From assembly GCA_041916775.1 (NCBI GenBank), contig JAYRYZ010000019.1, positions 42,216 through 106,215 on the forward strand: 64,000 nt of DNA. The letters are read 5' to 3'. The notes beneath the pieces are model-generated. The model saw only the letters and a program-made list of their open reading frames with translations. It made no database searches and was not told where the DNA came from. The DNA comes from UBA2357 sp041916775. GTDB lineage: Bacteria; Pseudomonadota; Gammaproteobacteria; Burkholderiales; Rhodocyclaceae. Each line of letters opens with the position of its first letter. The first letter of the stretch is position 1. The position numbers and the translations under genes were made by a program. Of the stretch, positions 17,850 through 25,717 are shown one piece after another.

Positions 17850-18395
17850 TTGAAGCTCAGAATCCAACCCACCCAACGCGAGATTCCGATTGGCGAAGCC
17901 GACATGATCATCAGCAAGACCGATCCGTCCGGGCGCATCACCTACGCCAACCGCACCTTCATGCGCATCTCGAACTTCGCCGAGCGCGACCTGCTCGGCA
18001 TGCCGCACAACATCGTGCGTCACCCCGACATGCCACGCGGCGCTTACCAGCTGATGTGGGACACCCTCAACACCGGTGAAGAGTTCTTCGCGCTGGTGAA
18101 GAACATGACAGCTGAGGGACACTTCTACTGGGTGTTCGCGAACGTGACCGCCGACCTCGACAGCAACGACCGCTTGAAGGGGTTCTTCTCGGTACGTCGG
18201 CAGGCCCCGAAAAGCGCGATCCGCGAGATCACCACGATCTACGAGCAGATGCTGCGCGTCGAACAGCAGGCTGGCCCTGGCAACGCACCCAAGGCCTCGG
18301 CGAGCTGGCTGCTCGATCACCTTCAAGCCCAGGACACCACCTATGAGCACTTCGTGCTGGGGCTCTACCACGCCGGCACCGGGGGACAACGATGA
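17850..18395 (+). CDS. PAS-domain redox/energy sensor protein (Aer/CetB-like)
   Basis: 181 residues, soluble. A single PAS domain (about 15-125) closely resembles the FAD-binding PAS of Aer: ISKTDPSGRITYANRTF, a GMPHNIVRHPDMP segment, a MWDTLNTGE segment, and VKN...FYWVFANV near residue 95. There is no membrane span or signalling domain. Start: TTG at 17850 with AGGA seven nt upstream; no ATG precedes the conserved PAS. The stop overlaps the chemoreceptor start by 4 nt, so the two are probably made together. By analogy with Campylobacter CetB it would report redox state to the receptor; FAD binding is inferred. Confidence 0.82.
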   Translation: MKLRIQPTQREIPIGEADMIISKTDPSGRITYANRTFMRISNFAERDLLGMPHNIVRHPDMPRGAYQLMWDTLNTGEEFFALVKNMTAEGHFYWVFANVTADLDSNDRLKGFFSVRRQAPKSAIREITTIYEQMLRVEQQAGPGNAPKASASWLLDHLQAQDTTYEHFVLGLYHAGTGGQR

Positions 18396-19873
18396 GCAGC
18401 CCGCAACGGCGCAGCACCGGCCGGACGCCCTTCCTCGACCAACAGTTCGTGATCTACTGCGTGGTGTTCGTGATCCTGACCATCGCGCTGGCCGGCTGGC
18501 AGGCCACAGTACACGGCCCGAGCGCCCCGCTGGTCGTCATCCCGATTCTCGCGATCGGCTTCAGCCTTTATGCCTGGCGCCACTTCCGCCGACCCATCGC
18601 CACCCTCAAGCGCATCGAGGAGGTCATCCTCGAGTGCCGCTCGGGCAACCTCCATCAACGCGTCACGAACACGGCCGGGCTTGGCGAAGTCGGCAAGGTG
18701 GCATGGGAGTTCAACGAGTTCCTGGACCTCGTCGAAACCTATTTCAAGGAGGTGTCGACCTGCTTCCGGCTGGTCTCGCAGGGCCGCTATCACCGCCGCG
18801 GACTGGCGCATGGCCTGCCGGGCGAGTTTGCTGTATCGCTGGACAGCATCAACAACGCCATCCAGGCGATGGAGGACAACGCGCGCTTCGTCGCCAAGAA
18901 CACGCTCGCGTCGCAGTTGCATCTGCTCAACACCGGCAACCTTCTCGGCAACTTGCGCGGCAACCAGTCCGATCTGGTGCGGGTGGCCGACGAGATGGAC
19001 GAGGTGATGAAGATCGCCGACGAGAACCTGGCCGGCGCCACCCGCAGCCGTGAGGTCGTCGGCCATCTCGGCGAGTCGCTCAACCGCATCAACAACGAGA
19101 TGCAGCACATGGCGAGCGCGGCAGAAGATCTCGGGGAGGCGAGCGGCGACATCGGCCGGGCAGTGCATATCATTTCCGAGATCGCCGACCAGACCAACCT
19201 GCTCGCGCTCAACGCAGCCATCGAGGCCGCTCGCGCCGGCGAGGTCGGTCGCGGCTTCGCCGTCGTCGCGGACGAGGTCAGAAAGCTCGCCGAACGCACC
19301 AAGGTGGCCACCACCGAGATCGGCCACATCGTCGACAGCTTCAAGGACAAGGTCGCCATCATCGTGGAACAGACCGCATCGGTCGGTGACCAGAGCGCCA
19401 ACGTGAGCGCGGAGGTGAGCGCCTTCCAGACACAGTTCGAGTCGGTCGCCAGTTCGTCACAGACCACCATCGAGCACATCCACCGCGCCAAGGACCGCTC
19501 CTTCGCGTCGCTGGTGAAGATGGACCACATCATCTACATGCAGAACGCCTACATCAGCGTCGAGGCGAATGGCGACGAGGGGCAGGCCAGGACGGTGGAG
19601 GTGGACCACTACAACTGCCGCCTCGGCAAGTGGTACTACGACGGCACGGGCGCGGCGATCTTCGGCAGCACGCGCGCCTTCAAGGCGCTCGAGAAGCCTC
19701 ACGCGCAGGTGCATGGCGCCGTGCATGCGGCGGTGGATGCGTCGCGCGGAAACTGGCTCAGGGACGAGGCCGTACGCGGCCGGATCGTGACGTCGATCGA
19801 AAGCGCAGAGCAGGCGAGCCGGGAAGTGATCCAGTTGATCAGCGACATGGTGCACGAAAAGCACGGCCGCTGA
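18392..19873 (+). CDS. Methyl-accepting chemotaxis protein with C-terminal CZB zinc-binding domain
   Basis: 493 residues. Two close membrane spans (about 17-36 and 46-63) with almost no periplasmic loop, then a HAMP-like linker and a signalling domain. The conserved receptor tip (DQTNLLALNAAIEAARAGE) is at 267-285. A C-terminal chemoreceptor zinc-binding (CZB) domain carries His379, Cys409 (HYNCRLGKWYY), His437 and His441. The lack of a ligand domain suggests that it takes its input from the co-encoded PAS protein, as CetA does from CetB, and from zinc or oxidant through CZB. No C-terminal NWETF-type methylation pentapeptide. Confidence 0.9.
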   Translation: MSSPQRRSTGRTPFLDQQFVIYCVVFVILTIALAGWQATVHGPSAPLVVIPILAIGFSLYAWRHFRRPIATLKRIEEVILECRSGNLHQRVTNTAGLGEVGKVAWEFNEFLDLVETYFKEVSTCFRLVSQGRYHRRGLAHGLPGEFAVSLDSINNAIQAMEDNARFVAKNTLASQLHLLNTGNLLGNLRGNQSDLVRVADEMDEVMKIADENLAGATRSREVVGHLGESLNRINNEMQHMASAAEDLGEASGDIGRAVHIISEIADQTNLLALNAAIEAARAGEVGRGFAVVADEVRKLAERTKVATTEIGHIVDSFKDKVAIIVEQTASVGDQSANVSAEVSAFQTQFESVASSSQTTIEHIHRAKDRSFASLVKMDHIIYMQNAYISVEANGDEGQARTVEVDHYNCRLGKWYYDGTGAAIFGSTRAFKALEKPHAQVHGAVHAAVDASRGNWLRDEAVRGRIVTSIESAEQASREVIQLISDMVHEKHGR

Positions 19874-19933
19874 GCCTGGAACCACAGCCGGAGCGTCCTG
19901 TCCCAGCCCTCATCCACCGACGAGGAGAGGGAC

Positions 19934-20323
19934 ATGACGGCCTGGCGCGAGAAGTCCGACAACCACACCTACACTGACGAGGAGATCTTCGCGCGGCTCG
20001 CCGCCGACCTGCCCCATTGGACTTACGAGGGTGGCTGGATCCGGCGCAAATACCGCACCAGCGGCTGGAAAGGTACGTTGATGGTGATCAACACCGTCGG
20101 CCACCTCGCCGAGGCCGCCTGGCACCACCCCGACATCGCCGCCTCCTACGCCTTCGTGATCGTCAAGCTGATGAACCACGAGGCCAAGGGCATCACCGAC
20201 AAGGACTTCTCGCTCGCGCGCAAGATCGAGGAGGTGGTGATGTGGCAGCCGGGTTGCGAAGAAGGCAATCCGCTCACCGGCACGCCGGACGACGCGCGCT
20301 TCAAGTACATCAAGTACGACTGA
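19934..20323 (+). CDS. Pterin-4a-carbinolamine dehydratase-like protein
   Basis: 129 residues. Resembles the PCD/DCoH family, which dehydrates 4a-hydroxytetrahydrobiopterin. The family pattern is in WHHPDIAASYAFVIVKLMNH (HHP, then a strand ending in His), followed by KGITDKDFSLARKIEE. A region before it (about 30-50) fits the first two strands. No aromatic amino-acid hydroxylase is nearby, so a role in pterin (molybdopterin-type) metabolism is equally possible. A GAGGAGAGG stretch precedes the start. Its 3' end overlaps the convergent Nudix gene by 14 nt. Confidence 0.8.
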   Translation: MTAWREKSDNHTYTDEEIFARLAADLPHWTYEGGWIRRKYRTSGWKGTLMVINTVGHLAEAAWHHPDIAASYAFVIVKLMNHEAKGITDKDFSLARKIEEVVMWQPGCEEGNPLTGTPDDARFKYIKYD

Positions 20324-21128
20324 CGCCTGTGACGTTCATCCGGCCGAGCAACCACAGGCTAGCCACCGCGGCGGCATCCTCGGTGAATGCGTCGGCGAGG
20401 ACGCGGGCGCTCACCTCCGCGGCCGTCATCGGCATGAAGGCGGCGACCTCGCCATCGCGGTTCTCGGGTACGAAGTCGTCCGGCAGCGTCAGCGCATAGA
20501 CGTGCAAGTCCTCGTCGTGCACACCGTCTGCCTCCGGGCGACGCGCATGCAGTCGGGCGACCTCCTTCGCACTGACCGCCAATGCTGCGGGAATCCCCGC
20601 CTCCTCTGCAGCCTCGCGCAGCAGCGCGATGGCCGCGCTCTCGCCCGCAGCAATGCCGCCGCCGACAAGGTTGTCCAGCCGGCCGGGGTCTACCGCCTTG
20701 TGTGCGGCGCGGCGCGCAATCCACATGCGGCCGTCGGCGCGCAGCCCGTTGAGATGCACCGCCGCGCTGCGCAAGCCGAAGCGGCGGAACACCCCGCGCT
20801 CCAGCACGCACAGGGTCGCGCCGTGCCCCGGCGCGCGCAGCGCATAGAGCTCATCGCGCCAGGCTGGAAACCAGCCGTCGCCGCGCAGGCGTTCCAGCAC
20901 CGCAGCCCAGCGCAGCGACAGCGCCTCACCCTGCAGCGCCGGGTCGGCCACCAACCCTGCACCATCCAGTTCGAACAGCCCCGCGCCCGCCTGCGCCACT
21001 GCACGGGCAAAATCGGGCGCAGCCCGCCCGACCCGCTGTCCGGCCGCCCACACCGGCACATCTTCCGCGCGCAGCGGACGCGTCGCCAGCGTGGCGAGGC
21101 GCGCTCGCAGGCGCTCAGCGGCCGGCAC
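20310..21128 (-). CDS. DUF4743/Nudix hydrolase
   Basis: 272 residues. N-terminal DUF4743-type domain (about 1-115) followed by a Nudix domain whose complete Nudix box runs from Gly157 to Ile179 (pattern Gx5Ex7REUxEExGU, with LREAAEEAG). This two-domain architecture is shared with the Nudix part of fungal thiamine pyrophosphokinase Tnr3, which acts on damaged thiamine pyrophosphate. The substrate here is unproven. The start overlaps the end of the upstream crotonase gene by 14 nt, so they are probably co-transcribed. Confidence 0.85.
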   Translation of the reverse strand: MPAAERLRARLATLATRPLRAEDVPVWAAGQRVGRAAPDFARAVAQAGAGLFELDGAGLVADPALQGEALSLRWAAVLERLRGDGWFPAWRDELYALRAPGHGATLCVLERGVFRRFGLRSAAVHLNGLRADGRMWIARRAAHKAVDPGRLDNLVGGGIAAGESAAIALLREAAEEAGIPAALAVSAKEVARLHARRPEADGVHDEDLHVYALTLPDDFVPENRDGEVAAFMPMTAAEVSARVLADAFTEDAAAVASLWLLGRMNVTGVSRT

Positions 21129-21918
21129 CGAACACCGGCTTGCGTTTCTCGAGGAAGGCGGTCACGCCCTCGACGAAGTCGCCATCCGCGCCGCAGCGCG
21201 CAAACGCCTCCGCCTCGCTCTGCAGTTGCGATTCGAGCCGCGCATCCGCAGATACCGCGAGCAGGCGCTTGATCTCACCATACGCCCGGCGCGGGCCGTT
21301 CCGCAGCCGCGCGGCCAGCGCCGCGACCTCGGCGTCGAGTAGGTCGGGCGGCACAACCTTGCCGACCAGGCCGAGGCGCAGGGCCTCGGTGGCGTCGAAA
21401 CGGTCACCCAGCAGCAGGAGCTCCGCCGCCTTGCGTCGCCCCACCATGCGCGGCAGGAAGTAGGACATGCCGCCGTCCGCCGGCAGACCGATCGATGCAT
21501 AGGCGGTGGTGAACTTTGCGTTGTCGGCACAGATCGCGAGATCGCAGCCCAACATCAGCGACAGACCGAAACCGGCACAGGCGCCCTTCACCCGCGCCAC
21601 CACCGGCTGATCCAGCCCCTGCAGGATCTCGACGGTAGGATTGATGAGGCGCTCGATCATGTCGCGGAAGGCCACCAACCGCGCCTGCGGGGTGAGATGG
21701 AACTGGCGGGCGAAATCCTTCAGGTCGCCACCCGCCATGAAGTGATCGCCCGCGCCGGTGACGATCACGACGTCCACATCCTTGCGCTCGCGCAGCGCAC
21801 GTGCGCATGCGAGCAAATCCTCCATCATCTCCACCGAGAGCGCATTCAGCGCATCCGGCCGGTTGAGGGTCAATGTGGCAACGCCGTCAGCGACGGCAAG
21901 CAGTGCGGTGTCGGCCAT
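21115..21918 (-). CDS. Enoyl-CoA hydratase/isomerase family protein
   Basis: 267 residues, crotonase fold. Seen: NRPDALNALS near residue 19, the oxyanion-loop segment HFMAGGDLKDF, the second oxyanion Gly in KGACAGFGLSLMLG, and LPADGGMSYFLPRMVG. By eye both positions equivalent to the hydratase catalytic glutamates are occupied by other residues (Ser in FGLSLML; Ala in TAYASIG), while an Asp sits in PADGG. This points to an isomerase-type member (PaaG-like) rather than a true hydratase. The specific CoA substrate cannot be read from sequence. Confidence 0.85.
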   Translation of the reverse strand: MADTALLAVADGVATLTLNRPDALNALSVEMMEDLLACARALRERKDVDVVIVTGAGDHFMAGGDLKDFARQFHLTPQARLVAFRDMIERLINPTVEILQGLDQPVVARVKGACAGFGLSLMLGCDLAICADNAKFTTAYASIGLPADGGMSYFLPRMVGRRKAAELLLLGDRFDATEALRLGLVGKVVPPDLLDAEVAALAARLRNGPRRAYGEIKRLLAVSADARLESQLQSEAEAFARCGADGDFVEGVTAFLEKRKPVFGAGR

Positions 21919-22026
21919 GGGGCTCGGTCTCCAGTGGTGGGGGCGGTGGCAAGGCTGCGGATTCTGTCGCCAGCGCGCGCCGCTGGCAAGCGTCCGCCAG
22001 GCGTACCTACCGCCGCCCGGGCGCCT

Positions 22027-22437
22027 TCACTCGGCCGGAAGCGGTCGCTTGCGGCCCTTGTCGTCGACTGCGACGTAGGTCAGGGTGGCCTCGGTGACCT
22101 TCACCACCACCGGATTCTCCGGGTCGCGTTCGGCATAGACCTCGACGTCGATGGTCACCGAGGTGCGCCCCACCGAGACGACCTCTGCATAGAAGCTCAC
22201 CAGGTCGCCCACCGACACCGGTTGCTTGAACAGGAAGGAATTCACCGCAATCGTCGCCACGCGGCACTTTGCACGACGACGGGCCGGAATGGCCCCGGCG
22301 ATATCCACCATCGCCATGATCCAGCCGCCGAACACATCCCCTGCGGGGTTGAGGTCTGCCGGCATGGTCATGATGCGCAGCGCGGGCTGGCGGTTCTCCG
22401 GGAGGGTTGTGACGGTGCCTGAGATTTCCTGCTGCAT
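22027..22437 (-). CDS. Acyl-CoA thioesterase, YciA-like hotdog protein
   Basis: 136 residues, single hotdog domain. The family signature NPAGDVFGGWIMAMVDIAGA (about 30-49) supplies the catalytic Asp and backbone oxyanion site; VNSFLFKQPVSVGDLV and VTEATLTYVAVD are further conserved strands. Hydrolyses short- to long-chain acyl-CoA in the cytoplasm. It lies upstream of the crotonase gene on the same strand, 108 nt away, and is divergent from the hemerythrin gene. Confidence 0.9.
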   Translation of the reverse strand: MQQEISGTVTTLPENRQPALRIMTMPADLNPAGDVFGGWIMAMVDIAGAIPARRRAKCRVATIAVNSFLFKQPVSVGDLVSFYAEVVSVGRTSVTIDVEVYAERDPENPVVVKVTEATLTYVAVDDKGRKRPLPAE

Positions 22438-22584
22438 GGATGGCCTCGCTCTTGTTGGACGGCATCACGACATGTTAACCGCAGCACGCCGTCGCGGCAC
22501 CCGCTGCAGATGCCCGCAGCCCACATGCCCGGGTCCGATCGATTCACCCAACGTGACATTTACCCGCTTGAAGATGCGAGGATA

Positions 22585-22598
22585 TTGATGTTAATCAC
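22585..22598. promoter_or_regulatory. FNR/Anr-type box upstream of the hemerythrin gene
   Basis: TTGAT-GTTA-ATCAC matches the FNR consensus TTGAT-N4-ATCAA at 9 of 10 specified bases. Its centre is about 41.5 bp before the start point predicted from the -10 box at 22621-22626, the classic position for FNR activation. It could also affect the divergent thioesterase gene. Confidence 0.6.
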
Positions 22599-22620
22599 GT
22601 CATCGCCCTCACAACAGCGC

Positions 22621-22626
22621 CATAAT
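22621..22626 (+). promoter_or_regulatory. Candidate -10 box of the hemerythrin gene
   Basis: CATAAT, 67 nt upstream of the hemerythrin ATG. No good -35 hexamer is present at the right distance, as expected for a promoter activated from a box overlapping the -35 region. Confidence 0.45.
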
Positions 22627-22693
22627 CGCAATACTGCAAAAAAATGATGCGGCTTCAGTGAAGCCGAACGACTCACCTTCGTGGACGACACTC

Positions 22694-23161
22694 ATGGCAC
22701 ATCTTGAATGGAGCAGTGACCTCGAAACCGGCATCGCCCCGATCGATCTCCAGCACAGGCAGATCGTCACCTTCATCAACCAGCTCTACGAGGCCCAGCT
22801 CGGCACCGACCGCGAAGCGATCGCGGACGTGATCGACGGCCTGGTGGAATACACGCTGTCGCATTTCGCCTTCGAAGAGACGCTGATGCAGGACTCCGGC
22901 TACGAGTTCCTGCGCCCGCACAAGAAGGTGCATGAGCTCTTCGTGCGCCGTGTCGCCGATTTCCAGGCCCGCTTCAAGGCCGGCGAGGACGTCGCCCAGG
23001 CCTTGCACGATCTGCTCGCGCGCTGGCTGTTCAACCACATCCGCCACGACGACGCCTCGTACGTGGATTCGGTGAAGGCGGGCATGAACAAGCTCGTCGA
23101 GGAGAAGCACGAGGGCGGCTGGCTGTCGCGCACCTTCGGCCGCTTCTTCGGCCACCACTGA
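22694..23161 (+). CDS. Bacteriohemerythrin
   Basis: 155-residue single-domain hemerythrin; binds O2 reversibly at a non-heme di-iron centre. All ligands are visible with this start: His21, His57-x3-Glu61, His76-x3-His80 and His115-x4-Asp120. The last 20 residues (EGGWLSRTFGRFFGHH) form an amphipathic tail. MAHLEW at 22694 is the usual family start; a GTG at 22658 in frame would add 12 residues. Possible roles are O2 supply to oxidases, storage or sensing. The upstream FNR-type box suggests induction under low oxygen. Confidence 0.92.
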   Translation: MAHLEWSSDLETGIAPIDLQHRQIVTFINQLYEAQLGTDREAIADVIDGLVEYTLSHFAFEETLMQDSGYEFLRPHKKVHELFVRRVADFQARFKAGEDVAQALHDLLARWLFNHIRHDDASYVDSVKAGMNKLVEEKHEGGWLSRTFGRFFGHH

Positions 23162-23177
23162 TCTCCGCCGGCTGCGC

Positions 23178-23816
23178 ATGCCCGCTCTGGAGACGCTGCT
23201 CGCGTTCATCGCCGCTTCGGTCGCGGTCACCCTCTCACCCGGGCCGGACAACCTGATGGTGCTGGCACAGGGCATCGCACGCGGCCAGCGTGCAGGCCTC
23301 GGCATCGCGCTCGGCTGTGCGCTCGGCTGCTTCACCCACACGCTGTGGGCCACACTGGGCGTGAGCGCGCTGCTGCTCGCGTCGCCCAACGCCTTCATGG
23401 CGCTCAAGTTCGCCGGCGCGGCCTACCTCGCCTGGCTGGGTGTGCAGGCCCTGCGCAGCCGTGGCACGGTGGATGGCGCGGGTGCGGTGGTGGGGCGGCC
23501 GGTGCCCTGGTACCGCCATGTCGCGCGCGGCTTCATCGCCAATGCGATCAACCCCAAGGTGGCGCTGTTCTTCCTCGCCTTCCTGCCACAATTCACCCAA
23601 CCCGCGGCCGGCAACCCAAGCCTGCAGATGCTCGTGCTCGGCGCGCTGTTTGCGGCGCAGACGGTGGTGGTGTTCGGCGCCATCGCGCTCGCTTCCGCCC
23701 GCATCGGCCGGATGCTCGCGCGCGCGCCGCAGTCCGGCATGTGGCTGGACCGGCTGGCGGGCTGCGTGTTCATCGGCCTCGCTGCGCATCTCGCACTGAG
23801 CAGCAGCAAGCACTGA
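23178..23816 (+). CDS. LysE/RhtB family amino-acid exporter
   Basis: 212 residues, about six membrane spans. The family signature SPGPDNLMVLAQGIARGQRAG is near residue 20, followed by YLAWLGVQALRS and GFIANAINPKVALFFLAFLPQF. Proton-coupled export of homoserine/threonine-type or other amino acids is the family role; the substrate is not predictable. It starts 16 nt after the hemerythrin stop, so the two may be co-transcribed. Confidence 0.9.
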   Translation: MPALETLLAFIAASVAVTLSPGPDNLMVLAQGIARGQRAGLGIALGCALGCFTHTLWATLGVSALLLASPNAFMALKFAGAAYLAWLGVQALRSRGTVDGAGAVVGRPVPWYRHVARGFIANAINPKVALFFLAFLPQFTQPAAGNPSLQMLVLGALFAAQTVVVFGAIALASARIGRMLARAPQSGMWLDRLAGCVFIGLAAHLALSSSKH

Positions 23817-23860
23817 GGCACGGCGGGCGCGGCGACCGCCTTCGCGGTTAGAATCAGCGC

Positions 23861-25669
23861 ATGAGACGTCCATCCGCCGCCGCCCTGCCCGGGCCAGACC
23901 CCACCAGCCGCCACGACTGGCAGACACTCCGCAGCCTCTTTCCCTACATCTGGGCCTACCGCGGCCGGGTCCTGTTCGCGCTCGCCTGCCTGTTCGCGGC
24001 CAAGGGCGCGAACGTGACGGTGCCACTGGTGTTCAAGGACATCATCGACGGCCTGACGATCACGCCCGAGCAGAGCTTCATCGTCGTGCCGGCCGCGTTG
24101 CTGCTCGCCTACGGCATCCTGCGTTTCTCGACCTCGCTGTTCACCGAGTTGCGCGAGGTGCTCTTCGCCCGCGTCACCCAGCAGGCGGTGCGGCATATCG
24201 CGCTGGAGGTGTTCCGCCACCTGCACGCGCTGTCGCTGCGCTTTCACCTGGAGCGCCAGACCGGCGGGCTCACCCGCGACATGGAGCGCGGCACCCGCTC
24301 GATCAATTCGCTGATCAGCTACACGCTCTACTCCATCCTGCCGACCATCGTCGAGATCGGGCTCGTCATCGGCATCCTGCTCGACCGCTACGATCCGGTG
24401 TTCGCGCTCATCACCCTGGTCACGCTGGTGATCTACGTGGTGTTCACGGTGAAGGTCACCAACTGGCGCACCGCGCTGCGGCGCAAGGCGAACGAGCTCG
24501 ACTCCGCCGCCAATGCGCGCGCGATCGACAGCCTCTTGAACTTCGAGACGGTAAAGTACTTCAACAACGAGGCCTTCGAGGCGCGCCGCTACGACGCCGA
24601 CATGGAGCGCTTCACCCAGGCGCAGATCGTCAACCAGTACTCGCTGTCGGGACTCAACCTCGGCCAGGCACTCATCATCGCCGCCGGCGTGACGCTGATG
24701 ATGTGGCAGGCGGCGGCGCGCGTCACCAGCGGCGAGATGACGATCGGCGACATCGTGCTGGTGAACGCCTTCATGATCCAGATCTACATCCCGCTGAACT
24801 TCCTCGGCGTGATCTACCGCGAGCTGCGCCAGGCGCTCACCGACATCGAGCGCATGTTCGGCCTGATGCGCGAGAACAAGGAGATCGCCGACGCCCCCGA
24901 CGCCCTCGCCCTGCCCGCCGGCCCGGCGGCGGTGCGCTTCGAGACGGTGTCGTTCTCCTACGACGGCAAGCGCGAGATCCTGCACGCGGTCGATTTCGAG
25001 GTGCCCGCCGGCCACACGGTCGCGGTGGTCGGCCACTCGGGCTCGGGCAAATCCACCCTCGCCCGGCTGCTGTACCGCTTCTACGATGTGCGCGCAGGTG
25101 CGATCCGCATCAATGGCCACGACCTGCGCAGCCTCACCCAGGCCAGCCTGCGCGCGGCGATCGGCATCGTGCCGCAGGATACGGTGCTCTTCAACGACAC
25201 CCTGTACTACAACATCCAGTACGGCCGCCCCGACGCGAGCCGCGAGGAGGTCGAGGCGGCCGCCCGCGCCGCCCAGCTCGAAGAATTCATCGGCCGCCTG
25301 CCCGACGGCTTCGAGACGCGCGTCGGCGAGCGCGGCCTGAAGCTCTCCGGCGGCGAGAAACAGCGCGTCGCGATCGCCCGTGCGCTGCTCAAGAACCCGT
25401 CCATCCTGATCTTCGACGAGGCCACCTCGGCACTCGACTCCAAGACCGAGAAGGCCATCCAGGCGCAGATCGACCTCGCCGCCAGCGGTCGCACCGCACT
25501 GGTGATCGCGCACCGGCTGTCGACGGTGATGAACGCGGACGAGATCATCGTCATGGACCAGGGCCGCATCGTCGAACGCGGCCGCCACGCCGAACTCCTC
25601 GCCCGCGGCGGCGACTACGCGCGCATGTGGGCGCTGCAGCAGCAGGAAGGCGACGAGACCGGCACCTGA
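23861..25669 (+). CDS. ABC exporter of the Atm1/HMT1 type
   Basis: 602 residues: six-helix membrane domain (about 25-320) and an ATPase domain (about 345-590) with Walker A GHSGSGKST, signature LSGGEKQRVAIARAL, Walker B ILIFDEATSAL and the H-loop IAHRLST. The NFETVKYFNNEAFEARRYD segment is characteristic of the Atm1/HMT1 group, which exports glutathione conjugates, glutathione persulfide or metal-thiol complexes. The second ABC exporter in the window (52543-54471) lacks this segment. Homodimer expected. Confidence 0.92.
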   Translation: MRRPSAAALPGPDPTSRHDWQTLRSLFPYIWAYRGRVLFALACLFAAKGANVTVPLVFKDIIDGLTITPEQSFIVVPAALLLAYGILRFSTSLFTELREVLFARVTQQAVRHIALEVFRHLHALSLRFHLERQTGGLTRDMERGTRSINSLISYTLYSILPTIVEIGLVIGILLDRYDPVFALITLVTLVIYVVFTVKVTNWRTALRRKANELDSAANARAIDSLLNFETVKYFNNEAFEARRYDADMERFTQAQIVNQYSLSGLNLGQALIIAAGVTLMMWQAAARVTSGEMTIGDIVLVNAFMIQIYIPLNFLGVIYRELRQALTDIERMFGLMRENKEIADAPDALALPAGPAAVRFETVSFSYDGKREILHAVDFEVPAGHTVAVVGHSGSGKSTLARLLYRFYDVRAGAIRINGHDLRSLTQASLRAAIGIVPQDTVLFNDTLYYNIQYGRPDASREEVEAAARAAQLEEFIGRLPDGFETRVGERGLKLSGGEKQRVAIARALLKNPSILIFDEATSALDSKTEKAIQAQIDLAASGRTALVIAHRLSTVMNADEIIVMDQGRIVERGRHAELLARGGDYARMWALQQQEGDETGT

Positions 25670-25675
25670 AACGCC

Positions 25676-25705
25676 GAGGGCGCCAGCGGCGCCCTCGTGT
25701 TCTTC
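25676..25705 (+). terminator. Terminator after the Atm1-type exporter
   Basis: Perfect 9-bp stem GAGGGCGCC/GGCGCCCTC with a 3-nt loop, followed on the plus strand by GTGTTCTTC. It lies between two convergent genes and could work in both directions, though no T-run follows on the minus strand. Confidence 0.6.
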
Positions 25706-25717
25706 AGTTCAAGCTGT

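Noticed and set aside
23423..25588. 721-codon minus-strand frame opposite the Atm1-type exporter
   Set aside because: Antisense shadow; His/Val/Asp-rich low-complexity protein with no motifs, while the plus strand has all ABC motifs.
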